Source: JAODBQ01 sp038213195
Lineage (GTDB): Bacteria > Actinomycetota > Acidimicrobiia > Acidimicrobiales > Ilumatobacteraceae
Direction: 5' to 3'
DNA: 27,964 nt
Assembly (NCBI GenBank): GCA_038213195.1
Contig: JBBQTN010000045.1
Location: 1 to 27,964, forward strand
The position numbers were made by a program, and so were the translations under genes. Each line of letters starts with the position of its first letter. Position 1 is the first letter of the stretch. The notes under the pieces are model-generated. The model did no database searches. It had not been told where the DNA came from and saw nothing but the letters and a program-made list of their open reading frames with translations. Below are positions 7,770 through 16,242 of this stretch, piece by piece.

Positions 7770-7802
7770 CGGTTCGCGGTGTCGGAACATCGGCGCGAAC
7801 CG
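7770..7802. terminator. Hairpin between convergent genes
   Basis: CGGTTCGCG (7770-7778) pairs with CGCGAACCG (7794-7802). Within the 15-base loop, TGT and ACA can add a short inner stem. It sits in the 88-base gap between the monooxygenase (plus) and the large surface-protein gene (minus), where a bidirectional terminator is expected. There is no T tract, as is common in GC-rich actinobacteria. Confidence 0.5.
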
Positions 7803-7831
7803 GTCGACTCGACGTGCCGCTCGCCCAGCTG

Positions 7832-10800
7832 TCAGTCGGCGATCCAACCGTTGATGTCGACGATCACGTCGGTGCGTTGGTTCGCGTACAAGCAGATCGT
7901 GCCCGATGCGGAGACTGGTGCGAGCACAGCGTTGGCGACCGTCGCGTCGGTGTCGAAGTTCAGGCTCGAGACCTCCTCCATCGTCCCGCAGGCGAACACG
8001 GTGATGAAACCGCCGGCTTCGGTGTTGGTCGCGGTCACGTTCAACGACACCGCTGACACGCCGGATGCCGGGACGGCACCCGGGAGGTCCGTGACCTGGA
8101 CCTCGAGAACGTTGCCGCCACCGATCTTGGCTTTGGGCACGTGGCGGATCGCGTTCGTGCTCTGACCGGGGCGGGTGTCGAGCACGCGGGCTGGGTCGGC
8201 CCCGTGGAACCCGGATCCTGCCGCGATCCAACCGTTGATATCGACGACCAGATCGGTCGCCGCCAGCGAGTAGAAGCAGACCGTGCCGTTCGCGGAGACC
8301 GGTGCGATGACTGCGTTGGCGACCGTCTGACCGGCGACGTAGTTGACGCTCGACACCTGGGTGAGGGTGCCGCAGGCGTACACGGTGATGAACCCGGGGG
8401 CGTCAGGGTTGGTGACCACGACGTTCAACGAGACCGACCCGACGCCGCTGGATGGGACGTACCCGCCGAGCGCCGTCACGGGGACTTCCATCGACTTGTT
8501 CGCGCCGAGCTTGGCCTTGGCAACGTTGCGCAACGCGTCCGGGCTGTTGTCCGGGCGGGTGTCGAACACGCGCTTCGGGCCGACGGCGTGGAACGCCGAC
8601 CCGGCCGCGAACCAGCCGTTGATGTCGACGATGATGTCGGTCGCCTGGTTGGCGTAGAAGCAGACGGTGCCGTTCGAAGAGACCGGCGTGACGACCGCGT
8701 TGGCGACGGTGCCCCACCGGGGAAGTTGACGCTGGACACCGTTTCACGGGTACCGCACGCATACACGGTGATGAACCCGTCGGCCGTCGACTGGGTGGAG
8801 GTGACGTTCAACGACACCGCACCGACGCCGGACACCGGGACGTACCCGGCGAGGCCGGTCATCTGCACCCGCAGCTCGTACCCGCCGGAGACCTGCTGCT
8901 TGGCGACGTCGCGCAACGCGTTCGGGGACTGTCCGGCACGCGTGTCGAACACCCGCTTCGGCCCGACCGACGTGTAGTCGCTGCCTGCCGAGCCGGTGTT
9001 CGGCAGCTGGATGAGGGGAGGCTGCGGGGTCGGAGGCTGCGGGGTCGGAGGCTGCGGGGTCGGTGCTGCCGGGGCGACGTCGATGATCTGGGTGCCGGTG
9101 CCTGTGTTGCCCGCCGGGTCGGTGATCGTCACCGTCACCGGGTTGGCGCCCGCCGGGAGCGGGTTCGGCGGGGTCACCGACCAGCTGCCGTCGGGGCCGA
9201 CGGTGGTCGTCATCGTCTGACCGGCGACGGTCACCGTGACCGTCGAACCGGGTGTGGCCCCGGCCCCGGTGATCGCCGGGGTCGGGTCGGTGGTCTGCAC
9301 GGTCCCGCTCCCGGAGCCGATGACCACGACCGGGGCGACGGTGTCGACCGTCAGCGTCTGGGTGGCCGAGCCGGGGTTCCCGCCGGCCGGGGTGACTGAC
9401 GCTGTCACGGTGTAGGTACCGTCGTTGATGGGGCTCGCAGTGACGGCCCACGTCCCGCCCGACGCGGACACGGTCATCGTCTGACCGGCGACGGTGACGG
9501 TGATGATCCGCCCGTCGGCGGCGTCGGTCGTGCCCGAGACCAGCGGGGTGTCGTCGTTGGTCGCTCTGGTCGTCCCGCCGGCGAAGACGATCGTCGTCGG
9601 ACTGGTCGAATCGACCGTCAGGACCTGAGTGCCCGTGCCCACGTTGCCGGAGGCGTCGGTGATCTCGGTGGTGATCGGGATGGCACCGTTGACCAGGTTC
9701 GCGGCGGTCCCGTTCCACGACCCGCCGGGCTGCACCGTTGCCAGCAACGTCTGGCCGGCAACGGTGACCACGACAGCCGAGCCGGTTGCGGCGTTGGTCG
9801 TCCCGCTGATCACCGGGGTGGCGTCGTTGGTCGATGCTGCCGGTCCGTTGGTGTAGGTGACGGTCGGCGCAACTGCGTTGATCGTCAGCGACTGGTTGGC
9901 GCTACCGCTGTTGCCGGCTGCGTCGGTGACGGTGACGAACGCGAAGACGGTGCCGTTCGGGATGGTCGCCGCGGTGACGGCGAACGTGCCACCGGCGGCG
10001 ATCGTGGTCGTCAGGGTCTGGCCGTTGATCGTGACCGTGACGGGTGAACCGACGGCGACGTCCGCTGACGACCCGGTGATCGTCGGGGTCGCGTCGGCGG
10101 TGGTCCGCGACGAGCCACCGTCGATGACGACGCTGGGGGCGGCGACGTCGATCGTCAAGGTCTGGGTGAAGGTCCCGATGTTCCCGGCCGGGTCGGCAAC
10201 GGACGCGACGAAGGTGTGGTCGCCCGGGGCGAGCGTCGCCGACGGGGTGACGTTCCAGCCGGCGAGCTGGACCAGCGCGACGAGCGCCGCACCACCGTCG
10301 ATGGAGACGGAGACGATCACACCGGAACCCGGGGCCACGTCGGTGGTGCCGACGATCGTCGGGGTCTGGTCGTTCGTGGCGTCGGTGGCCCCTGGGTTGA
10401 TCCCGATGGTCGGCAGGATCAGGTCGACCATCAGGCTCTGGGTGACGGGTGGGCTGGTCGTGTTGCCGACCGTGTCGGTCGCCGTCACCACCACGTTGTG
10501 GCTGCCGTGGCCGAGGGTGACGGCGGTCGTCGCGGCCCACGCGGTGCCGGTGACGACGACCCCCGGGACGGCGAGACCGTCGACGCTGACCGCCACGGTC
10601 GAACCGGTCTCGGTGGTTCCGGAGATCGTCGGCGTCGGGTCGTTCGTCAGCGCGCTCGAGGTGATCGTCACGACCGGGGCGGTCGCGTCGACGGTGAGGA
10701 CCTGGGTTGCGGTGTTGGCGTTGCCGGCTGGGTCGACGACCCGAGCGACGATCGTCCATTCGCCGGCGGTGAAACCGTTCGGGCTGATGTTCCATGTCAG

Positions 10801-12014
10801 GTCGGCCTGGACGACGGTCGTGCGGGTCAGGGTGAGCGCCGGTGTGGTGCGGGTCATCGTGATCGTCACCGGCCGGCCGGCGGCGACGTCGGTGGTCCCC
10901 GTGATCGTCGGCGACAAGTCGTTGGTGATGGCCGTGGGGCCGCCGTCGATCGTCACCGCCGGGGGACCGTGTCGACCGTCAGGACCTGGGTGAAGGAACC
11001 GATGTTGCCGGCGCCGTCGACGACGCTGGCGACGATGGTGTGATCACCGTTGATCAGCAGGCTGGACGGGGTGAGCGACCAGGCGCCCGATCCGTCGGGG
11101 ACCGGATGGACCGCGTCGGCGGAACCGTCGATGGTCACGGTGACCGTCGACGGGGAGCGGACACTGGTGACACCGGCGATCACCGGGTTGGTGACCGTTG
11201 TGGACGCGGTCGCGCCGTTGTTGATCGACACCGACGGCGGGGCCGAGTACAGGTCGTTGCCGGCCACGGCGACTGCGCCGGCCTTCGTCAGCAGGCGCCC
11301 GTTGATCGTGCTGCCTGCACCCGAACTGATTGCGGCGTTCGCGAGCATCGTCCCCGCGAACTTGATGTTGGCGCCGAACGCGCCGCCACCGGCAACCTGG
11401 CAGAACACGTTCTTGGCTTGGGCGCCGTTGATCAGCACGATCTGGGCTCCTGCGCCCATCGTCAGTGCGCCACCGATCTGGAAGATGAACACCGCGTCGG
11501 AATGGCCTTGACCGTCGATCGTGAACACTCCGGCGGCGGCCAGGCCCGCTGCGGCTCCAGTGGTGTAGACGCCGGGCCCGACTGTCACGCCGTCCATCAC
11601 ACTGGCCAGCGTCGTGCCGGGCGGCCGGCCCGCTGCGTTGGCCTAGGCGATGGCGAGATCGGCGAGGAACGGATCAGCCGCGGCGCCGAGGTACACGTTC
11701 CCGGTCTGGGTACCAGCCGGCGCGAACGCGGAAGTGGCGGCGCCGATGTCACCGCGCAACGTTGTCGTGCCAGTGCTGGAGAACGCAGCCGGGGTCAGTG
11801 CCCCGAACGTCGAGGTCGAACCGAGCGGAACGGTCGCTACCGACACGAATGGGTCGGCGCGAACGGCTGCGGGGCCAACTCCGATCACCGAGAAGGCGGT
11901 GACGATCGTCGCGACGGCCAACGAGCCGACACGGCGCGCCCACCGCCGTTGATGTGAGGCTTCGGCCGTGTCGGTGCACGCCTTCGTCTGCGGGCGTGCG
12001 GTGCTCTTCGTCAT
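7832..12014 (-). pseudogene. Large secreted DUF3494/Ig-like/DTR-repeat surface protein, interrupted by one stop and two frameshifts
   Basis: The reconstructed protein would have about 1394 residues. In order: signal sequence (RRWARRVGSLAVATIVTAFS, cleavage after AVRA-like); a DUF3494 ice-binding-like domain (GALTPAAF ... INGRLLTKAGAVAVA); eight Ig-like repeats of about 85-90 residues, each with a TNDxTPTIxGTT start and xGN...TQxLTVD end; a TPQPP linker; and three repeats of about 120 residues with FDTR ... VSLNV ... VDINGW. Three lesions break it: a TAG at 11643-11645 where homologues have Tyr (LAIA-Y-ANAAG); a missing base in GGGGG at 10961-10965; and a missing base in CCCC at 8712-8715. Restoring one base at each run joins all frames. 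The start at 12014 has AAGGGGAG upstream. The likely role is a cell-surface or adhesin-type protein. Whether it is truly dead or mis-sequenced is open. Confidence 0.85.
9018..9062 (-). repeat. Three 15-bp tandem repeats encoding the TPQPP linker
   Basis: The plus-strand unit GAGGCTGCGGGGTCG occurs three times without change. It encodes the Thr-Pro-Gln-Pro-Pro linker between the Ig-like and DTR/VDINGW regions of the large surface protein. Just beyond it in the protein lies an LPNTG motif, which resembles a sortase signal but is internal. Confidence 0.9.
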
Positions 12015-12427
12015 GGGTGTGACTCCCCTTGCGCCCGCAGAGAACGCGCCGTCGCGGAATTTTGAGATGCGTCACAGGCGAAGCCCGCATGTGCCGGTGC
12101 GACCACAGAGAACGTGGTCAGGTGGTCAAAGGCGCTCGCGCGCGGGCGTGAGCGCGCGCCCGCCACCGTGGTCGGGCACGGGCTTCGACGTCGAGCCGTG
12201 TTGGAGGCCTGATGTCGACACGCCGACTACATCGCACGCCGCAGCCAAGCTTGAGGCCTCGCTTCAGAAGGCCGGCCGTCCCCGCACAACGTCTCCGGCG
12301 CCATCGCCGACCTCCCGCCGTCGACGCTTCCCGGGCGCGACGCTTCAATCGAAGCGCGGCTCGGCCTCGGGGCCCAGTGCGTTCGCCGTCGCCGGGTCTG
12401 CGTAGCCAGGCGGTGCGGGCGATGACC
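12015..12427. other. 413-base gene-free stretch upstream of the surface-protein gene
   Basis: I see no convincing gene here. On the minus strand it holds the end of the ScyD-like transcript and the promoter region of the large surface gene. Visible structures are GACCAC (12101-12106) with GTGGTC (12114-12119), further GGTGGTC/CGTGGTC copies close by, a GC hairpin at 12142-12163, and a near-perfect palindrome around TCGACGTCGA (12185-12194). The surface gene has a good ribosome site (AAGGGGAG). Confidence 0.6.
12142..12163 (-). terminator. GC-rich hairpin downstream of the ScyD-like gene
   Basis: GCGGGCG (12142-12148) pairs with CGCCCGC (12157-12163) around an 8-base loop. Both flanks are alternating GC and could extend or slip. 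On the minus strand it is followed by GCGCCTTTGACC with only a short T run. It could end the ScyD-like transcript; evidence is structural only. Confidence 0.3.
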
Positions 12428-13516
12428 TCAGCGGGAGACGATCTTCAGGAGCTGGCCGTGGTTGCCGGGGCCGAACGGTCCGTCCTGGCCGCCGGCGATG
12501 CTCCAGTTGGAAACGTACACACTGCCGTTGGACGTCACCGCCACCCCACCAGGGAAGTGCAGCTGCCCGGTGCCGAGGGTCCGCCGGCCGTCGGTTCCCC
12601 CGCCTGGTGGGATGACGACGACGTCGCCGTCCATGCCAGGCCCCTTGTCGTCGAGGGTGGTGGCGAACTCGCTGACGTACAGGTTGCCGGCCCCGTCGAA
12701 CGCGATCCCGGTGATCGCCGTGAGGCCGGTGGCGTATGGCGTGGCAGTGTCGGAGCCCGGTGCCAGCCGGTACACCGAGGCCCCACCCGGACCGCCCTCG
12801 AAGTTCAACGTGCCGATGTACAACGCATGATCGGGACCGAAGGCCAGTGACGTGGGTACGGGCTGCGCGTTCGTCGAGAGCACCGTGGCAACGCTGACTT
12901 TGCCGCCGCGCACCTTCACGACGTCGTTGCCGGCTGCGTCGGCGACGTAGAACGTGCCGCGCCGGATGGCGATGCCGTACGGGTCGGTGTCGGCCTGCTG
13001 ACCGTCCGGGTTCTTCGTGCATTCGAAGGTGCCGACGTTGGCGAGTGACTTGACGGTCTTGCCGCCGTCGAGCCGCAGGATGTGTCCGAGTTGCCGGGTG
13101 ACCTGCGATGGCAGGCCCGGCGGGAGCCCGCAGCTGCTGGTGGCGATGCCGTAGAGCGTGTTGCCATCGAAGGCGAGGCCGTCCACGCCGACCACTTCCG
13201 GCGGACCACCGTTCTCGCCTGGGATCGACAACGAGATGAGACCGTTCTGCACGCGGTGCGACTTGTCGTGGTAGACGGCGGTGACCGAACCGGTGAAACC
13301 GACGCACGGCTGATCAGCGGCACAGCCGCTGGGATCCCCCCCGGTGCCAGCCTCGGCGACGAACACCTTGTTACCAAACGCGACCACCTGGCGTGGGTTG
13401 TTCAAGTTGTCGGCCACCACAGTGACCGTGTCGTCGGCATGTGCCGGCGACGGCATGACGCCAGCGCCCACCGCAACGAGGGCAGCGACCGCCGCAGCGC
13501 CCAATACCCGCTTCAT
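12428..13516 (-). CDS. Secreted ScyD/ScyE-family beta-propeller-like protein
   Basis: A 362-residue exported protein. The signal peptide is MKRVLGAAAVAALVAVGAG with an AHA-D-type cleavage site near residue 28. The mature part has repeated propeller-like strands: NPRQVVAFGNKVFVAEAG, VDGLAFDGNTLYGIA, YGIAIRRGTFYVADAAGNDV, SLAFGPDHALYIGT, GIAFDGAGNLYVSEFA and GGVAVTSNGSVYVSNW. This spacing and wording match the ScyD/ScyE family (NHL/SMP-30-like propellers named from cyanobacterial scytonemin clusters); the actinobacterial members have no defined role. Four cysteines lie in the first half. The start at 13516 has GGGAGG before it. The gene is read toward the large surface protein gene, 413 bases away, so both secreted products may belong to one envelope programme. 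Confidence 0.85.
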   Translation of the reverse strand: MKRVLGAAAVAALVAVGAGVMPSPAHADDTVTVVADNLNNPRQVVAFGNKVFVAEAGTGGDPSGCAADQPCVGFTGSVTAVYHDKSHRVQNGLISLSIPGENGGPPEVVGVDGLAFDGNTLYGIATSSCGLPPGLPSQVTRQLGHILRLDGGKTVKSLANVGTFECTKNPDGQQADTDPYGIAIRRGTFYVADAAGNDVVKVRGGKVSVATVLSTNAQPVPTSLAFGPDHALYIGTLNFEGGPGGASVYRLAPGSDTATPYATGLTAITGIAFDGAGNLYVSEFATTLDDKGPGMDGDVVVIPPGGGTDGRRTLGTGQLHFPGGVAVTSNGSVYVSNWSIAGGQDGPFGPGNHGQLLKIVSR

Positions 13517-13547
13517 ACTGACCCTCCCGTGGTTTGCCTGTTCCAGC

Positions 13548-13571
13548 ACGTTAGATCAACGTCAACGTTCC
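13548..13571 (-). promoter_or_regulatory. Candidate ECF-sigma-type promoter for the ScyD-like gene
   Basis: On the minus strand GGAAC (13571-13567) is followed after 16 bases by CGT (13550-13548), the GGAAC-N16-CGT layout of actinobacterial ECF sigma promoters. It ends 31 bases before the ATG at 13516. Short degenerate motifs like this occur by chance, so the call is weak. Confidence 0.3.
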
Positions 13572-13756
13572 GTAAACAGATGTCCGGCAGCGTGGCGCCG
13601 AAAGGCACCACACCCGGTCGAGGTCGTCGCCGTGAGTCCTCGTCCGTCGCTCCCTCGCCAACGAACCGGCGTTCGAACGCGGTCCGTTTCCTTGACACCG
13701 CCGGGGGTGCGGGGTCCATCAGAGGCGTGGGCCGTTGCCGACTACCTTCGACGTCG

Positions 13757-14839
13757 ATGAAGTTCGAGCCGATCTGCACCGAGCGGCTGATACTGCGGCC
13801 ACCCCGGCTCAGCGACGCCGAGGCCGCCTACGAGCGTCGCAGCCTTCCTGAGGTGGCCCGTTATCAGGATTGGGAGATGCCCTACACCCGGGAGCGGGCG
13901 GAGCGATCGATGGCCAGGACGGCGGCGATGGACGCACCGGTCGACGGCGCGGGATGGACCATCACGGTGGTCGATGCCGAAGCGCCGGACCGCATCGTCG
14001 GCGATCTGGCCGTCGAGCTCAGGTGGGGCGGTCGCAGCGGCTACTTCGGATACACCTTCCACCCCGACCACTGGGGGCGGGGCTATGCCACCGAGGCGTC
14101 CCAGGCACTCGTCCGTTACCTGTTCACGGAGGTCGGGGTGAGCCGGATCGAGTCGTCGCTGCATCCCGACAATTCGCCGTCGGCCCGGGTTCTCGAGGCG
14201 TGCGGGCTGCGCTTCGAGGGGATGACCCGCCGGTCGTTCTGGGTTGGCGACGAATGCTCCGACGACATGTTGTACGGCATGACCCGCGCCGACTGGGAGG
14301 CGTGGTGCAACCGTCCCCGACACCGACCGGCCCGAGTGGAATTGGTTCCTGTCACCGCCGACAACCGGCGCGCGGTCGGCGACCTGGCCACCCACAAGTC
14401 CCAGGAACGCTTCGTCTCGCCCATGCTCGGCAACTTCCGGGACGCTCTGGTACCTCCGTCGCTCGACGGTGCCCCACTCGTGCCGTGGTATCGCGCCATC
14501 GAGGCCGACGGTGATGTCGTCGGCTTCATCATGGCGGCGCGGATGACCGGTACCAAGACCAACCCGTACTTGTGGCGGTTCTTGGTCGACCGGATGCATC
14601 AACGCAGGGGCATCGGCTCGACTGCGCTCGACCAGTTCGAGTACTGGTGCCGGGATCAGGGGGCGGTGGCCGTCGAGGTGTCATGGACCGAGGGACCCGG
14701 TTCGCCCGCACCCATGTACCGCGCTCGGGGATATGAACCGTCAGGTTCATCGGCGATGTGCGGACGATTCGTCTCCTCGAACAAGCCCGACAAGATCGCA
14801 AAGTCGACGACGGTGAGATCCACGCCGTCAAACAACTGA
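13757..14839 (+). CDS. Tandem GNAT acetyltransferase with anomalous SRAP-like tail
   Basis: A 360-residue protein with two GNAT folds. The first (1-185) is RimJ/RimL-like: TERLILRPPRLSDAEAAYE, the acetyl-CoA loop HPDHWGRGYATEA and HPDNSPSARVLEACGLRFEG. The second (about 195-330) has VVGFIMAARM, the loop DRMHQRRGIGSTA and PMYRARGYEPSG. Members acetylate amino groups of proteins, amines or drugs; the substrate is unknown. After GYEPSG the tail reads MCGRFVSSNKPDKIA (codons at 14756-14800), which matches the N-terminus of SRAP/HMCES DNA-crosslink proteins and is foreign to GNATs. In the next frame 14803-14844 reads VDDGEIHAVKQLT then stop, which looks like the proper GNAT end. A short insertion or frameshift is therefore likely. 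The start has no ribosome site; a leaderless mRNA is possible. Confidence 0.82.
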   Translation: MKFEPICTERLILRPPRLSDAEAAYERRSLPEVARYQDWEMPYTRERAERSMARTAAMDAPVDGAGWTITVVDAEAPDRIVGDLAVELRWGGRSGYFGYTFHPDHWGRGYATEASQALVRYLFTEVGVSRIESSLHPDNSPSARVLEACGLRFEGMTRRSFWVGDECSDDMLYGMTRADWEAWCNRPRHRPARVELVPVTADNRRAVGDLATHKSQERFVSPMLGNFRDALVPPSLDGAPLVPWYRAIEADGDVVGFIMAARMTGTKTNPYLWRFLVDRMHQRRGIGSTALDQFEYWCRDQGAVAVEVSWTEGPGSPAPMYRARGYEPSGSSAMCGRFVSSNKPDKIAKSTTVRSTPSNN

Positions 14840-14883
14840 CGTGAGTCGGCCGATGCGGCGGCCCGGATCGGAGCGCACAATCG

Positions 14884-15266
14884 CTAATTCTCGCTCTTTG
14901 ATGCTTCGAACTCGTGGACTCGTGCCCTCATCAACGCCCTCAGGAGTTTGATCGGCAGTGCGTGTGTGTACGGGAGCTTGATGAAGCCTTCGCCGGCTTC
15001 GAAGCCGGCCGCCTCCACTGCCTGCCGTTGGGTAGCGCGGAATTCCGGAGTGAACCGAAGAGAGCAGTGGCTCTTGAAGGCTTGGAGCATCCAGAGGTTC
15101 GTTTTCTCGCCGCGGACATATACCGGGAGGTTCCACTTGAGCTCCTCGCTCGCCTGACCGTCGGCTTTGAAACTCAGCTGCCGGAGCTCTTGCAGGTGCG
15201 GCTGTTGGATGTCGGACAGGGCTGCGCGAAGTAGTCATCGACGCTGGCCCGCTTCGGCGTAGGCAT
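14884..15266 (-). pseudogene. DUF1801-family protein, single frameshift
   Basis: The product would have 127 residues. The first 13 codons (MPTPKRASVDDYF) are read from the ATG at 15266. After one missing base near 15225-15228 the frame continues as AALSDIQQPHLQELRQL ... EELKWNLPVYVRGEKTNLWMLQAFK ... EGFIKLPY and ends at 14884. The W-N-x-P core and the small-basic-domain layout are those of DUF1801/YdhG-like proteins, which have no settled function. It starts 17 bases after the DUF1059-like gene on the same strand, so the two form an operon. The lesion is a single base, as in the large surface gene, and may be a sequencing error. Confidence 0.75.
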
Positions 15267-15283
15267 GGTGAGATCCTGACCGG

Positions 15284-15520
15284 TCAGTTGTCGGGAAGCG
15301 CAGCAAAAGTGCTCTTCACGCCCTTGTACCAGCCCATCGAGACCTTGGGGTGGCGCCACCGGCCCTTCATTGCCTTGAGCGCCTCATCGTGCGCCAAGTC
15401 ACCAGTCGAGACAGCGTTCTTCAGGTGGCGGTCCTGAGCCTTGATGACCTCGTCGGCAGTCACAGCAACGTGGGCGAAGTCGCACGGCCCACCCAGTTGC
15501 TGACACGTCATCGTCTTCAT
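15284..15520 (-). CDS. DUF1059-like small protein
   Basis: A 78-residue protein beginning MKTMTCQQLGGPCD, the cysteine-pair start of DUF1059-type small proteins, which have no assigned function. The two early cysteines (C6, C13) are kept. The C-terminal half (GRWRHPKVSMGWYKGVKSTF) is basic and aromatic. The ATG at 15520 has AAGGGAG upstream. It is the first gene of a pair with the DUF1801 gene and diverges from the TetR regulator, 86 bases away, which makes it a plausible target of that regulator. Confidence 0.78.
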   Translation of the reverse strand: MKTMTCQQLGGPCDFAHVAVTADEVIKAQDRHLKNAVSTGDLAHDEALKAMKGRWRHPKVSMGWYKGVKSTFAALPDN

Positions 15521-15594
15521 GTGTCTCCCTTACGAGAGCCACCTGTCGGGAACCGGACGCCCAATCGGTGGTGGAGCTCTCGATTTGGGAGTGA

Positions 15595-15606
15595 TACTAT
15601 CGATTC
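15595..15606 (+). promoter_or_regulatory. TACTAT -10 box placing the TetR start at +1 (leaderless)
   Basis: TACTAT (15595-15600) fits the actinobacterial TANNNT -10. It ends 6 bases before the ATG at 15607, and no ribosome site lies between them, so the mRNA probably starts at or next to the ATG. TGGAGC at 15572-15577 is a weak -35 at 17-base spacing. TCGAT ... ATCGA arms flank the box and could be a self-operator. Confidence 0.45.
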
Positions 15607-16242
15607 ATGTCGGATCGAGTCAAGAGCAGCCCGCCAGGAAGAGAACAGGCCCGAACCCGGCTCGCCCGGCGAGCGGTGATCGCCGCCGCACGCAGCCTCT
15701 TCAGCGAGGGCGGCTACGCCTCGACCACCATGGCGGCCATCAGCAGGCGCGCCGACGTGCCAGAACCGACGGTGTATCGGCTGTTCTCATCGAAGCTCGG
15801 GATTCTGAGAGTGCTCCTCGACGTGTCCATTGCAGGCGACGACGAGCCCGTCGCACTGCCAGAGCGCCCCGGCATCGCTTCGCTCTTCGATGAACCCGAT
15901 GCACACAGGGTTCTCGCTGGGTTCGCTGAGGTCACGACCCAGATCAACGAGCGCACCAACGACCTCTACAGAGTGCTCGGCCGCGCAGCAGACTCCGACG
16001 CCGAAGCGGCCGTGCTCTTCGGAGCTCTCCGCCAGCAGCGCGATCGCGGCCAAGAGAAGATCGTGCGAGCAATGCACCGCAATCACAAACTCCGCGCCGG
16101 ACTCAGAGCCCGCGACGCCGCCGACATCGTGCACGCACTCATGTCCCCCGAGGTCTACAGCCTCCTCATCACCGACCGAGGCTGGACCGCTGATCGCTAC
16201 CAGCGATGGGCCACCGACGCACTCATCCAGCAACTCACCTGA
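15607..16242 (+). CDS. TetR/AcrR-family transcriptional regulator
   Basis: A 211-residue regulator. The TetR N-terminal helix-turn-helix lies at about 15-65: LARRAVIAAARSLFSEGGYASTTM, then the recognition region ISRRADVPEPTVYRLFSSK. The C-terminal domain is alpha-helical and unlike any ligand-defined subgroup I recognise. Length is typical. The gene diverges from the DUF1059-DUF1801 pair with an 86-base shared intergenic region, the classical layout for a TetR repressor controlling its neighbour and itself. A -10 box lies at +1 spacing from the ATG, so translation is probably leaderless. Confidence 0.93.
   Translation: MSDRVKSSPPGREQARTRLARRAVIAAARSLFSEGGYASTTMAAISRRADVPEPTVYRLFSSKLGILRVLLDVSIAGDDEPVALPERPGIASLFDEPDAHRVLAGFAEVTTQINERTNDLYRVLGRAADSDAEAAVLFGALRQQRDRGQEKIVRAMHRNHKLRAGLRARDAADIVHALMSPEVYSLLITDRGWTADRYQRWATDALIQQLT

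Noticed and set aside
9018..9062. Regular short repeats considered as CRISPR
   Set aside because: Units are directly adjacent with no spacers and encode an in-frame TPQPP linker.
9857..10993. Plus-strand 378-codon frame opposite the Ig-like repeats
   Set aside because: The minus strand carries clear repeated Ig-like domains. The plus-strand translation only mirrors their periodicity.
13692..13697. TTGACA as a -35 for the GNAT gene
   Set aside because: No acceptable -10 lies at 16-18 bases; TCCATC-like sequence there is poor, so no promoter was listed.
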